NCBI RefSeq assembly: GCF_900129355.1
Contig: NZ_FQVL01000003.1
Span: 248,001-312,000, forward strand
Source: Seinonella peptonophila
GTDB lineage: Bacteria; Bacillota; Bacilli; Thermoactinomycetales; Thermoactinomycetaceae
Reading direction: 5' to 3'
Length of the DNA stretch: 64,000 bases
Within the stretch, counting starts at the first letter, position 1; every line of letters starts with the position of its first letter. The notes below the pieces were generated by a model. That model saw nothing but the letters and a program-made list of their open reading frames with translations, was not told the DNA's origin and ran no database searches. The position numbers and the translations under genes were made by a program. Of the stretch, positions 24,754-33,017 are shown piece by piece.

Positions 24754-25827
24754 TCATTTTTTATGATTCAGTTGTTGAAAAGGTGGAACTTCCACTCGAA
24801 ACACTTGATTAACCAATTTCGGGAACTGTGTTAAAAGTTTCTCTTTTCTTTCTTCCTGTATCATCGCTTTTTGCAAAGCAGTTCCACCAGCTGCGATTGG
24901 TAACGTCTGGTCACGATATACATGTTGCAATACATCAAATAAATGACCTGGGAATATCATCTGGGCGTAAATCATTGCATATTCGCTCGATTCAAGTTTG
25001 GCGATTTGTTGATATGCATGAAGGAGTCTCAGTGTAAAACGAATATTCCCTGTTCTACCGTATGCATAAAGCAACCATTTGGCAAGATCATATGTCCGAC
25101 AATCCAGCACCATCTGTGTTCCGTCTACAAAATGAAGATTACCTCTTGTATCAATCAATAAATGATGACGATGAAGATTCCCATGACAAACCTTACCATA
25201 TTGGTACATTTTGATACAGAGCTGATCTCCGTCCATTTGGTTATAATACCTGATTAGTCCACCCATTCTGTTTGTACTTGTGACTACAAAATGATTCCAA
25301 GCTTGATATCTGTCGCTGGTGGTAATCGACCAATCTGTTGCTTGAAGATAAAGCTCAAGTTGACGAAATGCATTACGCCATTTTGCCCCCCATTTTCCCA
25401 CTTGTCGATATCTATGATATGAACGACTCAGTTCAATCTGTTGGCTACTCAGGTGAAATTCAGCTATTCTTTGCGTGACCCATTCCCATTCTGAAACGGT
25501 ACGCAATCGAATGGGCATCGCTTTTGCCCAAGGTAATAGGGTATATGTCCGCTCTGCAGAGCGAAATGTAACTTGACCTGATTTCGTCTCTATGGGGGTT
25601 AGCATGGATAGATTTGGTTGCAGCTGTTTCCCGACTTCTGCCCAGAGACGAATCCGATTCTGCTCGCCATCTGCAACTTCTTTTAATGCATATAAACCTC
25701 TATTTGTAGCAAGTTGAATCACTCCACGGTACTTTTTAGCTTGCTTCACTTCAAGCTGATAATGTTCATCAAGATATCCAGTAATCTGCATATCTCCTGT
25801 CCATTGAATCAACTCCTCTACTGTCAT
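24754..25827 (-). CDS. yutH: Spore coat-associated kinase-like protein (YutH, CotS family)
   Basis: A 357-residue protein of the CotS/YutH family, related to aminoglycoside phosphotransferase-like kinases. The catalytic-loop equivalent is CHGNLHRHHLLID, followed by NLHFVDGTQMVLDCRTYDLAKWL. The start at 25827 has GGGGGAG upstream. It is next to yutF and yutE, as in B. subtilis. CotS-family proteins are found on the spore coat; whether this one has kinase activity is unknown. Upstream sigma-E or sigma-K signals were not established. Confidence 0.85.
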   Translation of the reverse strand: MTVEELIQWTGDMQITGYLDEHYQLEVKQAKKYRGVIQLATNRGLYALKEVADGEQNRIRLWAEVGKQLQPNLSMLTPIETKSGQVTFRSAERTYTLLPWAKAMPIRLRTVSEWEWVTQRIAEFHLSSQQIELSRSYHRYRQVGKWGAKWRNAFRQLELYLQATDWSITTSDRYQAWNHFVVTSTNRMGGLIRYYNQMDGDQLCIKMYQYGKVCHGNLHRHHLLIDTRGNLHFVDGTQMVLDCRTYDLAKWLLYAYGRTGNIRFTLRLLHAYQQIAKLESSEYAMIYAQMIFPGHLFDVLQHVYRDQTLPIAAGGTALQKAMIQEERKEKLLTQFPKLVNQVFRVEVPPFQQLNHKK

Positions 25828-25892
25828 CGACTCTCCCCCCATTCTCTCTTTCACTTTATGAAGAGAAAGTCGTAGAAATGCAAATGAGAAGT

Positions 25893-26678
25893 CTAAAGTA
25901 TGCCGTTTTTAAATAATTGAACTCCATCCTGAATAGAGTTTGTCTGATAAGTTGGCTGAAGAGAACTTTCCTTTGCCATCCGTTCATTTGTCACACCAGA
26001 CAATACAAGCCACGTATCCATTGACATTGTTTGACTTACCATGATATCTGTTTCAAGATTATCCCCCACCATTACCACATCTTCTGCTTCTAAACCAGTA
26101 TATTCAAGCGCATATTGCATAATGGTTTGCTCAGGCTTTCCAATATAAAAAGCATTTATCCGCGTAGCAGTCTCAATTGCTTTGACTAGCGCCCCACTTC
26201 CTGGTAAAAATCGATCATCAACCGGATAAGCACGATCTCGACTCGTACCAATAAGGGTTGCACCGTTTGCAACCGCATAACAAGCTGTACTTAGCTTTTC
26301 ATAATTGAAACCACGATCACGACCCACAACCACTACATCTGGATTTTGCTCCTTTAGCACACATCCAGCCTTTTTGACGCCTTCGATTAATCCATCTTCC
26401 CCAATCACATATACTGACGCACCTCTCCAATGCTCTGTCAAATAACGAGTAATCGCCATAGAGGTTGTATAAATATTTTCTAACTGCACTGGAAAATGAA
26501 AATCCCGTAACATAGAAATTAATTGCTGCGGTTTCCTACTGGAATTATTCGTTAAATATAGAAAAGGGAGATGATTTGCTTGCAGCATATGTAAAAATTC
26601 TCTTGCCCCATCAATTGCCTCTTCACCACGAATGATCGTTCCATCAATATCAAAGAAATACCCCTTATATTGGCTCAT
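25893..26678 (-). CDS. yutF: HAD-IIA sugar-phosphatase-like hydrolase (YutF/NagD family)
   Basis: A 261-residue HAD superfamily phosphatase. Motif I is FFDIDGTI (nucleophile Asp10, acid Asp12); motif II LTNNSS; motif III lysine in IGKPEQTIM; motif IV VMVGDNLETDI. The cap domain lies between motifs II and III, as in NagD/YutF. The likely substrate is a small phosphorylated metabolite. The start has AAGGAG. It lies 22 bp after yutE. Confidence 0.9.
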   Translation of the reverse strand: MSQYKGYFFDIDGTIIRGEEAIDGAREFLHMLQANHLPFLYLTNNSSRKPQQLISMLRDFHFPVQLENIYTTSMAITRYLTEHWRGASVYVIGEDGLIEGVKKAGCVLKEQNPDVVVVGRDRGFNYEKLSTACYAVANGATLIGTSRDRAYPVDDRFLPGSGALVKAIETATRINAFYIGKPEQTIMQYALEYTGLEAEDVVMVGDNLETDIMVSQTMSMDTWLVLSGVTNERMAKESSLQPTYQTNSIQDGVQLFKNGIL

Positions 26679-26700
26679 TTTCTGCTACTCCTTATGCATG

Positions 26701-27117
26701 TTATGCTTCCCTTGAAATGTAGTCTCTCACCTGTTGATCAAAGCGTTTTAATGTATCCACTTGCTCTAAATAAGGAAGACAATCTGTATACTCAACCTTC
26801 GTATAGGAACGAACCAATCGATCACGTATTTTCACCCAATCACGTAACACTGTAGCAACATCCGCAGTGAGGACTTGTTCATCTTCTAAGATATCAACAA
26901 TATCCAAGTAACCGCCAGGATCTCTCATGATAAAACCATCAATCATGACTGTACCTACATCGATCATACACTCAACGGCTAAATGGATCGCTCTAGAAAT
27001 CGCAAAAAAGCTTTCTTCAGTCTCTATTAACTTTTCTTTTACTGCACAGACTGCATAACATCGTTGTAAAAAGTGTAGTTGTTCTTCAATTTTTTCCATA
27101 TTTAAATCATAATGCAA
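26701..27117 (-). CDS. yutE: YutE/HepT-like protein (DUF86)
   Basis: A 138-residue DUF86 protein. It keeps the YutE core AIHLAVECMIDVGTVMIDGFIMRDPG and the helix RDRLVRSYTKVEY. In HepT toxins the RX4-6H motif there forms a ribonuclease site; here Arg replaces the His, so that activity is doubtful. No MNT-type antitoxin gene is next to it, so a toxin-antitoxin role is not supported. The start is a TTG at 27117 with GGAG 8 bases ahead; an ATG follows six codons later. Confidence 0.8.
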   Translation of the reverse strand: MHYDLNMEKIEEQLHFLQRCYAVCAVKEKLIETEESFFAISRAIHLAVECMIDVGTVMIDGFIMRDPGGYLDIVDILEDEQVLTADVATVLRDWVKIRDRLVRSYTKVEYTDCLPYLEQVDTLKRFDQQVRDYISREA

Positions 27118-27177
27118 TGAAATCACTCCATTTTAAAAGTTACTGCAACCTTTTTCTTGTCAAATGCGTCTATTAAA

Positions 27178-28086
27178 ATGCATCAAAGAAAAGGGGGGCT
27201 TCCCATCTCTTATTATAAGCGATTATTCATCTATCTGTTTGCCGCATCTCTATTACTGTTAACTGCTTGTTCCTCAGACGAAGAAAAAAGTGCAATACCT
27301 ATGTCTTATCCTTCACAAGGCGGCGGAATGGAGATGGCTACTTCAAAATCACTTCAACAGACACCCAAACCAAATAAAAAAGTAGACCTCTCTAAAGCGA
27401 CACCTCAAGATCGAAAGATTACTTATACAGCATCGCTGAAAATGAAAGTCCAAGACTATCGTAGCACAAAAGCAAAAATGGAATCATTGGTAACAAAAGC
27501 ACAAGGGTACTTGGTAAATAGCAATGAACATAAATCCGAAGATCAATTTGAAGGAAATCTAACCTTTCGCGTTCCTCAAAATGAATTTAAGTCAGTACTA
27601 AATGAACTTCAGTCTCTTGGTAAAGAATCGCCGGAAATAGACATTAATGGTCAAGATATTACAGAGGAAATGGTTGATCTAGAAGCAAGATTAAAAGCAA
27701 AAAAAGCAACAGAAACACGGTTACTCGCACTACTAAATCAAGCAAACGATTCAAGAGCAACCTTAGAAATCTCGCAACAACTTGATGAAGTGCAAGGTTC
27801 AATTGAGGAATTACAAGGTAGAATTAACTATCTTAATCATCGAGTCGATTACTCTGAATTGAATATCCAATTGACACAACCATTTAGTAGCTCAAAAGAT
27901 CCTGATCAATCACCATTATTCCAAAGAGTGATTACTGCCTTTTTTGATTCAATTGACACACTTATATTTGCGGGTAAAAACATCCTTGTCTTTCTTGCAA
28001 GGTTGCTCCCAGTAATTGTCATTCTCTTGGTAGTTGGCTATTGTGTCTTTTGGTTTGCTCGATGGAGAAAAAAACGCAAAGTCTAA
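27178..28086 (+). CDS. DUF4349 lipoprotein with C-terminal membrane helix
   Basis: A 302-residue protein. Its signal peptide ends LLLLTAC (Cys31 lipidated). The DUF4349 core is seen in YTASLKMKVQDYRSTKAKM and LTFRVPQNEF; a coiled coil (about 170-220, with ISQQLDEVQGSIEELQGRI) leads to NYLNHRVDYSELNIQL, and one membrane helix follows near 265-290 before a basic tail. Function unknown; the layout suggests a surface sensor or anti-sigma-like protein. The ATG at 27178 has no ribosome site ahead, while AAAAGGGGGG occurs inside the coding part just before an ATC codon. Confidence 0.8.
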   Translation: MHQRKGGLPISYYKRLFIYLFAASLLLLTACSSDEEKSAIPMSYPSQGGGMEMATSKSLQQTPKPNKKVDLSKATPQDRKITYTASLKMKVQDYRSTKAKMESLVTKAQGYLVNSNEHKSEDQFEGNLTFRVPQNEFKSVLNELQSLGKESPEIDINGQDITEEMVDLEARLKAKKATETRLLALLNQANDSRATLEISQQLDEVQGSIEELQGRINYLNHRVDYSELNIQLTQPFSSSKDPDQSPLFQRVITAFFDSIDTLIFAGKNILVFLARLLPVIVILLVVGYCVFWFARWRKKRKV

Positions 28087-28094
28087 AATACGAT

Positions 28095-28131
28095 AACATT
28101 TTTTCGCCCATTATCTGGATGGGCGAAAATT
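28095..28131 (+). terminator. Terminator of the DUF4349 gene
   Basis: TTTTTTCGCCCAT, loop TATCTGG, ATGGGCGAAAATTT. Strong stem with a T tract. Confidence 0.85.
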
Positions 28132-28203
28132 TATTTATGTTTATCTCGTTAAAAAATTAACAACAACTATGCAAATGAATATCAGATTATTGTTATATTT
28201 CAT

Positions 28204-28231
28204 TTGAAATTATTGGAAAATTTGTTATGAT
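28204..28231 (+). promoter_or_regulatory. Sigma-A type promoter with extended -10
   Basis: TTGAAA (28204-28209), a 16-base spacer, and TATGAT (28226-28231) preceded by TGT. It lies 58 bp upstream of the RacA-like gene. Confidence 0.6.
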
Positions 28232-28289
28232 GTATATATAATTGTCTTCCGTTACTTTTTTAATAGATAATCATTGAGGAGGAGAAAAA

Positions 28290-28967
28290 ATGTCAACAGA
28301 ACAAGTTGTTCTCTACTCAACAGGAGATGCTGCAAAGCAGTTACAAGTTAGCACTCGAACGATTCGCACATGGATTGATCAATTTTTCGAATATATCCGC
28401 CCCGAATACAATGAGCGTGGTCACTATATCATCGATCCAGATTGTTTAGAACGACTACGTGAGGTACAACGCCGATTACAAGAACCCAAGAAAAAAATAA
28501 AGCAAGTTCGAGAGGAACTCTATCATGAAAAATTCGAACAAATCTCAGATATTGCCCAGTCAACGGAAGAGAGAATGGCTGCTTCAACGAAAATTTCCTA
28601 TATTGAGACGGAAAAAACTTTACACCATGTTATTTCTGTTATCGAAGGTGTAGGCAACATGATGGAAGACTTAGCTGAACGGATGGATCATCTAGAGGAT
28701 CACCTCTATGCAATTTATGAATCAGTAGAAAAAATCGATCAGAATCTACATTCTCTGGCATATGATACAATCCCTGCAACTGAGATGCGGCAACAATTAG
28801 AGGAGATTCGAAAAAAGAATGACCAGATTAAGTTAGAGCTTCGCAATGTGAATTTTACACAGCGCCTAGCAGTTCATCAAGAAAAAGGGCAGATGAGTAG
28901 TCAGAAAAATGAAACAAATTTTGTTCCGCGACGCCAAAAAAAAAGACGGTTTTTTAACCTCTTCTAA
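28290..28967 (+). CDS. MerR-type HTH/coiled-coil protein with basic amphipathic tail (RacA-like)
   Basis: A 225-residue protein. Residues 8-60 form a MerR-like winged helix-turn-helix (STGDAAKQLQVSTRTIRTWI), followed by about 130 residues of coiled coil (85-205) and a short tail RRQKKRRFFNLF. RacA of B. subtilis has the same plan: MerR-like head, coiled coil, and a basic-hydrophobic end that reaches the cell pole and DivIVA, anchoring the chromosome during sporulation. Sequence identity looks low, so this is a layout-based call. A MerR-type regulator lacking an effector domain is the alternative. GGAGGAG precedes the start. Confidence 0.65.
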   Translation: MSTEQVVLYSTGDAAKQLQVSTRTIRTWIDQFFEYIRPEYNERGHYIIDPDCLERLREVQRRLQEPKKKIKQVREELYHEKFEQISDIAQSTEERMAASTKISYIETEKTLHHVISVIEGVGNMMEDLAERMDHLEDHLYAIYESVEKIDQNLHSLAYDTIPATEMRQQLEEIRKKNDQIKLELRNVNFTQRLAVHQEKGQMSSQKNETNFVPRRQKKRRFFNLF

Positions 28968-29015
28968 CACGATATAATAGGGAAAGTTTATCTGAGTATA
29001 AAGGAGTCTGGCAAG

Positions 29016-29279
29016 GTGGAATTTGACTTTCTCTATGATGAGACAGAAAACCCCAAGATTCGTTATGTTTCATTTGCAGGCGATACCCAGCGTTTTGATC
29101 TCGCAGTCATCTATACTGAAAAATACTATGGTAAGCCCCTTGTTTTAGATTTACAAAAAAACCGATTTGCGATCATTGGTCATGATGATCTAGAAGAGCC
29201 TGGCTATCTTGAGCATGCTTATCAGCTTTCTACTGAGGAAGCAGAAGAACTCAAATCATTTCTCTATACTGTGATTTAA
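29016..29279 (+). CDS. DUF3055 family protein
   Basis: An 87-residue protein matching the DUF3055 family of Bacillales: FLYDETENPKIRYVSFAG at the start, IYTEKYYGKPLVLDLQ in the middle and an acidic C-terminal helix. No catalytic pattern or membrane segment. The GTG start has AAGGAGT ahead. It follows the RacA-like gene by 48 bp and may be cotranscribed. Function unknown. Confidence 0.78.
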   Translation: MEFDFLYDETENPKIRYVSFAGDTQRFDLAVIYTEKYYGKPLVLDLQKNRFAIIGHDDLEEPGYLEHAYQLSTEEAEELKSFLYTVI

Positions 29280-29280
29280 C

Positions 29281-29308
29281 GGACCAGCTCCTATGTTGAG
29301 CTGGTCTC
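29281..29308 (+). terminator. Terminator copy 1 of the DUF3055 gene
   Basis: GACCAGCTC, loop CTATGTT, GAGCTGGTC. This 28-bp block is repeated exactly at 29590-29617. The copy has no T tract because element B now follows it. Confidence 0.8.
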
Positions 29309-29589
29309 AGATTGTAGACAAAGTAATCAACTTCTCTTTTTCTAGAGTCATGGTTACGCATTTCGCCTCCAGTTCAGGCTACGAAGGTGTATTCAAGGCG
29401 CCACGACTGCTCGCTCAGGGCGGTATCAACTCGGCTATGCCTCAGACAGTACTACCGCCTATCCTTCGCTACACAGTCGCGGCTTTGTAGCGCCTGAAAG
29501 TCGGCTACATTGCGAACCATTTCCTCATGGGAATCATACATCTATTTTGTCTAATTCGCTTTCTCAACTTAGGGTTTTTCGTCAGTCTG
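29309..29589 (+). repeat. Small repeat element B, flanked by a duplicated terminator
   Basis: It runs from TGTAGACAAAGTAAT (29314) to TTTTTCGTCAGTCTG (29589), with an exact 28-bp direct repeat on both sides. It shares 28 identical bases (29365-29392) with element A and the block ATTGCGAACCATTTCCTC near 29510. A long inverted pair (GGCGGTA...TACCGCC near 29420-29460) suggests strong folding. No gene inside is supported. Confidence 0.8.
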
Positions 29590-29620
29590 GGACCAGCTCC
29601 TATGTTGAGCTGGTCTCTTT
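29590..29620 (-). terminator. Terminator copy 2, facing yutD
   Basis: Exact second copy of GGACCAGCTC...GAGCTGGTCTC followed by TTTTCTTTC; it ends the plus-strand side and lies inside the end of the convergent yutD region. Confidence 0.75.
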
Positions 29621-29896
29621 TCTTTCTCGCTCTAATATGAAGTATGCACAATCAAAGTTACAGAACTCATTGAGGTATTCCTCAATATGACTCGCTTTTG
29701 TATTAGGGGTGGCACGAGCATGGTCATCATAAAAAAATCCTTTTAATCTAAGTTGATTATAACCCCAATCACCCACGATCAGATCGTATTTATCCAATAT
29801 ATCACTATATCTTCGTTTAAAATCATCAAATTTCCATGCACTTCGATAATCCCGAATCAAGCGAAATCGCTTGCCATTTAACTCAATTGGCTCCAT
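29600..29896 (-). CDS. yutD: YutD family protein (DUF1027)
   Basis: A 98-residue protein with the YutD signature: RRYSDILDKYDLIVGDWGY, then QLRLKGFF and CNFDCAYFIL. Start at 29896 after AAAAGGAAGAG. It is 18 bp after lipA and in the same orientation, as in B. subtilis. Its last codons overlap terminator copy 2. Function unknown. Confidence 0.9.
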   Translation of the reverse strand: MEPIELNGKRFRLIRDYRSAWKFDDFKRRYSDILDKYDLIVGDWGYNQLRLKGFFYDDHARATPNTKASHIEEYLNEFCNFDCAYFILERERKETSST

Positions 29897-29914
29897 CTCT
29901 ACTCTCTTCCTTTT

Positions 29915-30796
29915 TTAAGCCTGTGTCAGCTTCTCAATCTGTTTTTCAGCCGACTTCACCTGTTCATGAGCATGATAAGAACTGCGTACCAATGGACCTG
30001 ATTCTACATGTGAAAAACCAAGCTCTAAACCGATCTCTTTCCATTTAGCAAAATCATCAGGGTGCCAGTAACGGTCGATGCGTAGATGTTTTTTTGTAGG
30101 TTGTAAATATTGCCCAATCGTTACAATATCAACTTGATGCTGGCGTAAATCTTGCATCGCTTCGACGACTTCATCAAATGTTTCGCCCACACCTACCATA
30201 ATACTTGACTTAGTTGGAATTTGAGGTTGCATTTCTTTTGCACGTTGTAGCAATTCTAAAGATCGATGATATTTTGCTTTTGAACGAACACGATCAGACA
30301 ATCGAGATACAGTTTCAATATTATGATTTAAAATATCTGGTTTCGCGTCCATCACAGTTTGCAGAGCGGATCGGTCACCCATAAAATCCGGAATTAAAAC
30401 TTCAACGCTTGTAAAGGGGTTTCTCGCACGAACCGCACGAATGGTTGCAGCGAAGATGCCTGCTCCTCCATCGTTTAAGTCATCCCGTGCCACTGAAGTA
30501 ATCACTGCATGTCGAACGCCCATCTGTTCAACAGCTTCAGCAACTCTTTCTGGCTCTGCCTCATCAAGTTCTGTTGGCAATCCGGTCTTAACAGCACAAA
30601 AACGGCAAGCACGCGTGCAAATATCTCCTAAAATCATAAAAGTAGCTGTACGATTCGCCCAGCATTCAAAAATATTGGGGCATCGTGCTTCTTCACAAAC
30701 AGTATGAAGTGTCTTGCTTCTCATCATCTGCTTCAATTCTTGATAGTTGTCATTAACATGTAGCTTTATCTTTAACCATTCTGGTTTGCGTTCCAC
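29915..30796 (-). CDS. lipA: Lipoyl synthase LipA
   Basis: A 293-residue radical SAM enzyme. The auxiliary cluster motif is [12 protein letters not shown] and the SAM cluster motif is [21 protein letters not shown] and [10 protein letters not shown] are family blocks, the last including the terminal Ser. It inserts two sulfurs into protein-bound octanoate to make lipoyl cofactors for 2-oxoacid dehydrogenases. The GTG at 30796 gives better ribosome-site spacing (AGGGGGA) than the GTG two codons upstream (30802). Confidence 0.95.
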   Translation of the reverse strand: MERKPEWLKIKLHVNDNYQELKQMMRSKTLHTVCEEARCPNIFECWANRTATFMILGDICTRACRFCAVKTGLPTELDEAEPERVAEAVEQMGVRHAVITSVARDDLNDGGAGIFAATIRAVRARNPFTSVEVLIPDFMGDRSALQTVMDAKPDILNHNIETVSRLSDRVRSKAKYHRSLELLQRAKEMQPQIPTKSSIMVGVGETFDEVVEAMQDLRQHQVDIVTIGQYLQPTKKHLRIDRYWHPDDFAKWKEIGLELGFSHVESGPLVRSSYHAHEQVKSAEKQIEKLTQA

Positions 30797-30960
30797 AGGC
30801 ACTTCCCCCTATTTATATTTACCAATTCATATCTTATTTTACCACACTACAAACTGAGTTCGAGTATCTAAGCCTCTTGCGAAGTAAAAATATACCAAAT
30901 ATGTTTTTTGATCTCCAGTGGAAGAATACTTTTAGATCCTTTAAAAAAGAGGCGTCGTTC

Positions 30961-31932
30961 ATGTGGAAAAAATGCATTGTACTCATTTTAATACTTTCCA
31001 TTCAATCAATCACAATCAATACGAGTTTCGGAGCAGAATTAGAAAGTGAACAGCTATTGCGTAAGATCGCGTTAAAAACAAAGACACCTTGGTCCTATCT
31101 TGCTGCTGTATACCGCTTTGAACAAAATCGGTTCAAGCGAGCCAAGCAAAAAAATCAATCCCCCACGCTCCATATCTCAAATGAACAATGGGCAGGCTTA
31201 TGGAATCCCAATTTACAGGATAGCAATCCAGACACTATTCGATATTTCCAAGGGATTGGACGTGATGGAGATGGCGATCAAAAAGCTGGAAGGAACAATT
31301 TTTTAGATCAACTATACTCTGTGGCTCGTTTTCTTGGCAGTCAGGGTACAAGTGATGATCATATTCGGCATCAACTGTGGCTATTTTATCAACATCCTGT
31401 GACCGTTGATGTGATTACCCATATGGCAAAGGTTTTTCAAAAGTTTGGCTCAACAAAACTGACAACCAACCGCTTCCCACTTTCCTTGCAATCACACTAT
31501 AGCTATCGTGATAACTGGGGGGCATCGCGTGGTTTTGGTGGCAGAAGAAGTCATGAAGGGAACGATATTTTTGCCGATTATGGTACGCCTGTCCTCAGCA
31601 CATGCTATGGATACGTAGAGTTGATCGGTTGGAATCGTTTTGGCGGTTGGCGAATTGGAATTCGGGATACAGAAAACCGCTACCACTATTTCGCTCATTT
31701 AGGGAAATTCAGCTCTAAAATCACAAAGGGAACCATTGTAAAACCTGGCGATCAATTAGGTGTCGTCGGATCATCTGGATATGGCCCTCCTGGAACATCA
31801 GGTAAGTTCCCACCACATCTTCATTATGGAATCTATCGTTTTACTGGTAAAACAACTTATGCATTTGATCCTTTTCCCCTATTAAAAAAATGGGAACTGA
31901 AAGAAAAAAAGAAGCTGAGTCATTTAGACTGA
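30961..31932 (+). CDS. lytH: LytH-like L-Ala-D-Glu peptidase (M23, sporulation)
   Basis: A 323-residue secreted protein: signal peptide (1-23 or so, cut near SFGA), an N-terminal helical region, and a C-terminal M23 domain. Zinc ligands are in RRSHEGNDIF (HxxxxD) and FPPHLHYGI (HxH). It matches YunA/LytH, which trims peptide stems in the spore cortex. The ATG at 30961 is preferred over 30877 because the signal peptide then starts at residue 1. It lies divergent from lipA and convergent with yunB, as in B. subtilis. Confidence 0.88.
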   Translation: MWKKCIVLILILSIQSITINTSFGAELESEQLLRKIALKTKTPWSYLAAVYRFEQNRFKRAKQKNQSPTLHISNEQWAGLWNPNLQDSNPDTIRYFQGIGRDGDGDQKAGRNNFLDQLYSVARFLGSQGTSDDHIRHQLWLFYQHPVTVDVITHMAKVFQKFGSTKLTTNRFPLSLQSHYSYRDNWGASRGFGGRRSHEGNDIFADYGTPVLSTCYGYVELIGWNRFGGWRIGIRDTENRYHYFAHLGKFSSKITKGTIVKPGDQLGVVGSSGYGPPGTSGKFPPHLHYGIYRFTGKTTYAFDPFPLLKKWELKEKKKLSHLD

Positions 31933-32117
31933 AGAAAATCCCTAATAACGAGTAGAGAGATGATCGACAAAGCTCCATTTCGGGCGCAACTAGCGGTATG
32001 ACAGTTGAAGCAGCATTTTCACTTAGCCAGATGCCGAAGGAGGCGAGTTTTGCCCGTTAGCGAAGGATGACAGAACACAACAGGCAAGTCTAGGAAGGAG
32101 CATCCCCGTGAACCATG
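31926..32117 (-). repeat. Small repeat element D (relative of element C)
   Basis: About 192 bp starting AGACTGAAGAAAATCCC, the same end as elements A-C in reverse orientation. Inside are segments near-identical to element C: CAAAGCTCCATTTCGGGCG and GGAGGCGAGTTTTGCCCG. The right end is degraded and the boundary is approximate. It lies between the convergent lytH and yunB genes; no separate terminator is seen, so it may fold as one. Confidence 0.65.
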
Positions 32118-32149
32118 ATTACAAGCCAATCAATTTGAAGGGATTGATC

Positions 32150-32869
32150 TTATTCATGCTGTGATTTATTTGGAATCATAGGCTGCGCAGGTGGGGGAAT
32201 TTGCTTCGTTTTCCCTTGCTCCATGTAATAATAATACTCAGGGACTTCACCCATCATAAACATTTCACCTAAGGGATATTCTAGGTCAATCGGTGCAGTC
32301 TGTTCAGAAAATGGAACAACAAGTCCCACTTCAGTATGAATTTTTAAAGTAAGTGCTACCATAACTGTATTAATCCCAGCTGACTCTATTCGAGGTTGTA
32401 GAGAAATCTTACTTGCACCTTTGGGCCAAATTTGCACAGGTATTTTAGGACCGTACTTCGCAAAGAAGCTACTTTGTAAGAGCTGTCCTAAACGCAACTC
32501 AATTGTATGATCGGCCATTTCTTTTAATTTTTTATGAATCGTTTGGCTTACCTTGCTATATAGCTGAGCTTGCTGTCCAGGATTGATTTCAATCAAAGAA
32601 ACCCTACCTTGGCGATCTTTATCTACTTTCATTAAATGCTTTACATCATGTTGCTTTGCGATTTCTAACACACCAAATGAAACGGATTGTTGAGCGGTCC
32701 TTTTAATTTCTGTTAGAGCGATTGTTCGTAAAACGGGTTGAATGGTTTGTTCCAGCCAATAAATCATCATAAATCCAAGAAATATAAATAGGAAAATAAA
32801 GAGTAGCCACTTCCCACGTTGCATAAATTGAACAGATGTATGAAAGCGTAAACGTCGCCTCCTAAGCAT
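32150..32869 (-). CDS. yunB: Sporulation protein YunB
   Basis: A 239-residue membrane-anchored protein with one helix at about residues 20-45 after a basic start (MLRRRRLRFH), and an external domain with KISLQPRIESAGINTVM and LEYPLGEMFMMGEVPEYYY near the C-terminus, typical of YunB. It is needed for normal sporulation in B. subtilis (sigma-E regulon). The ATG at 32869 has GGGAG 8 bases ahead; two upstream starts are too close to it. Confidence 0.88.
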   Translation of the reverse strand: MLRRRRLRFHTSVQFMQRGKWLLFIFLFIFLGFMMIYWLEQTIQPVLRTIALTEIKRTAQQSVSFGVLEIAKQHDVKHLMKVDKDRQGRVSLIEINPGQQAQLYSKVSQTIHKKLKEMADHTIELRLGQLLQSSFFAKYGPKIPVQIWPKGASKISLQPRIESAGINTVMVALTLKIHTEVGLVVPFSEQTAPIDLEYPLGEMFMMGEVPEYYYYMEQGKTKQIPPPAQPMIPNKSQHE

Positions 32870-33017
32870 GGACATCACTCCCTATCTCAGACTATGCAGA
32901 TAGATGTCTCAAATGCTTCCGGATTCCAAAATATGTATACTCAAATCGTGTTCAATTTGTTAGAATAAGGGACAGTGTGGGTTTAAATTATCCCGTTCTC
33001 CACAAGGGAGTGTCTAT

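Noticed and set aside
26701-27117. HepT/MNT toxin-antitoxin pair
   Set aside because: The His of the RX4-6H motif is Arg and there is no nucleotidyltransferase antitoxin gene next to it; context is that of yutE.
30828-30836. CATATCTTA as a sigma-K -10 box for lytH
   Set aside because: No matching -35 element at the required distance, so the box alone is not convincing.
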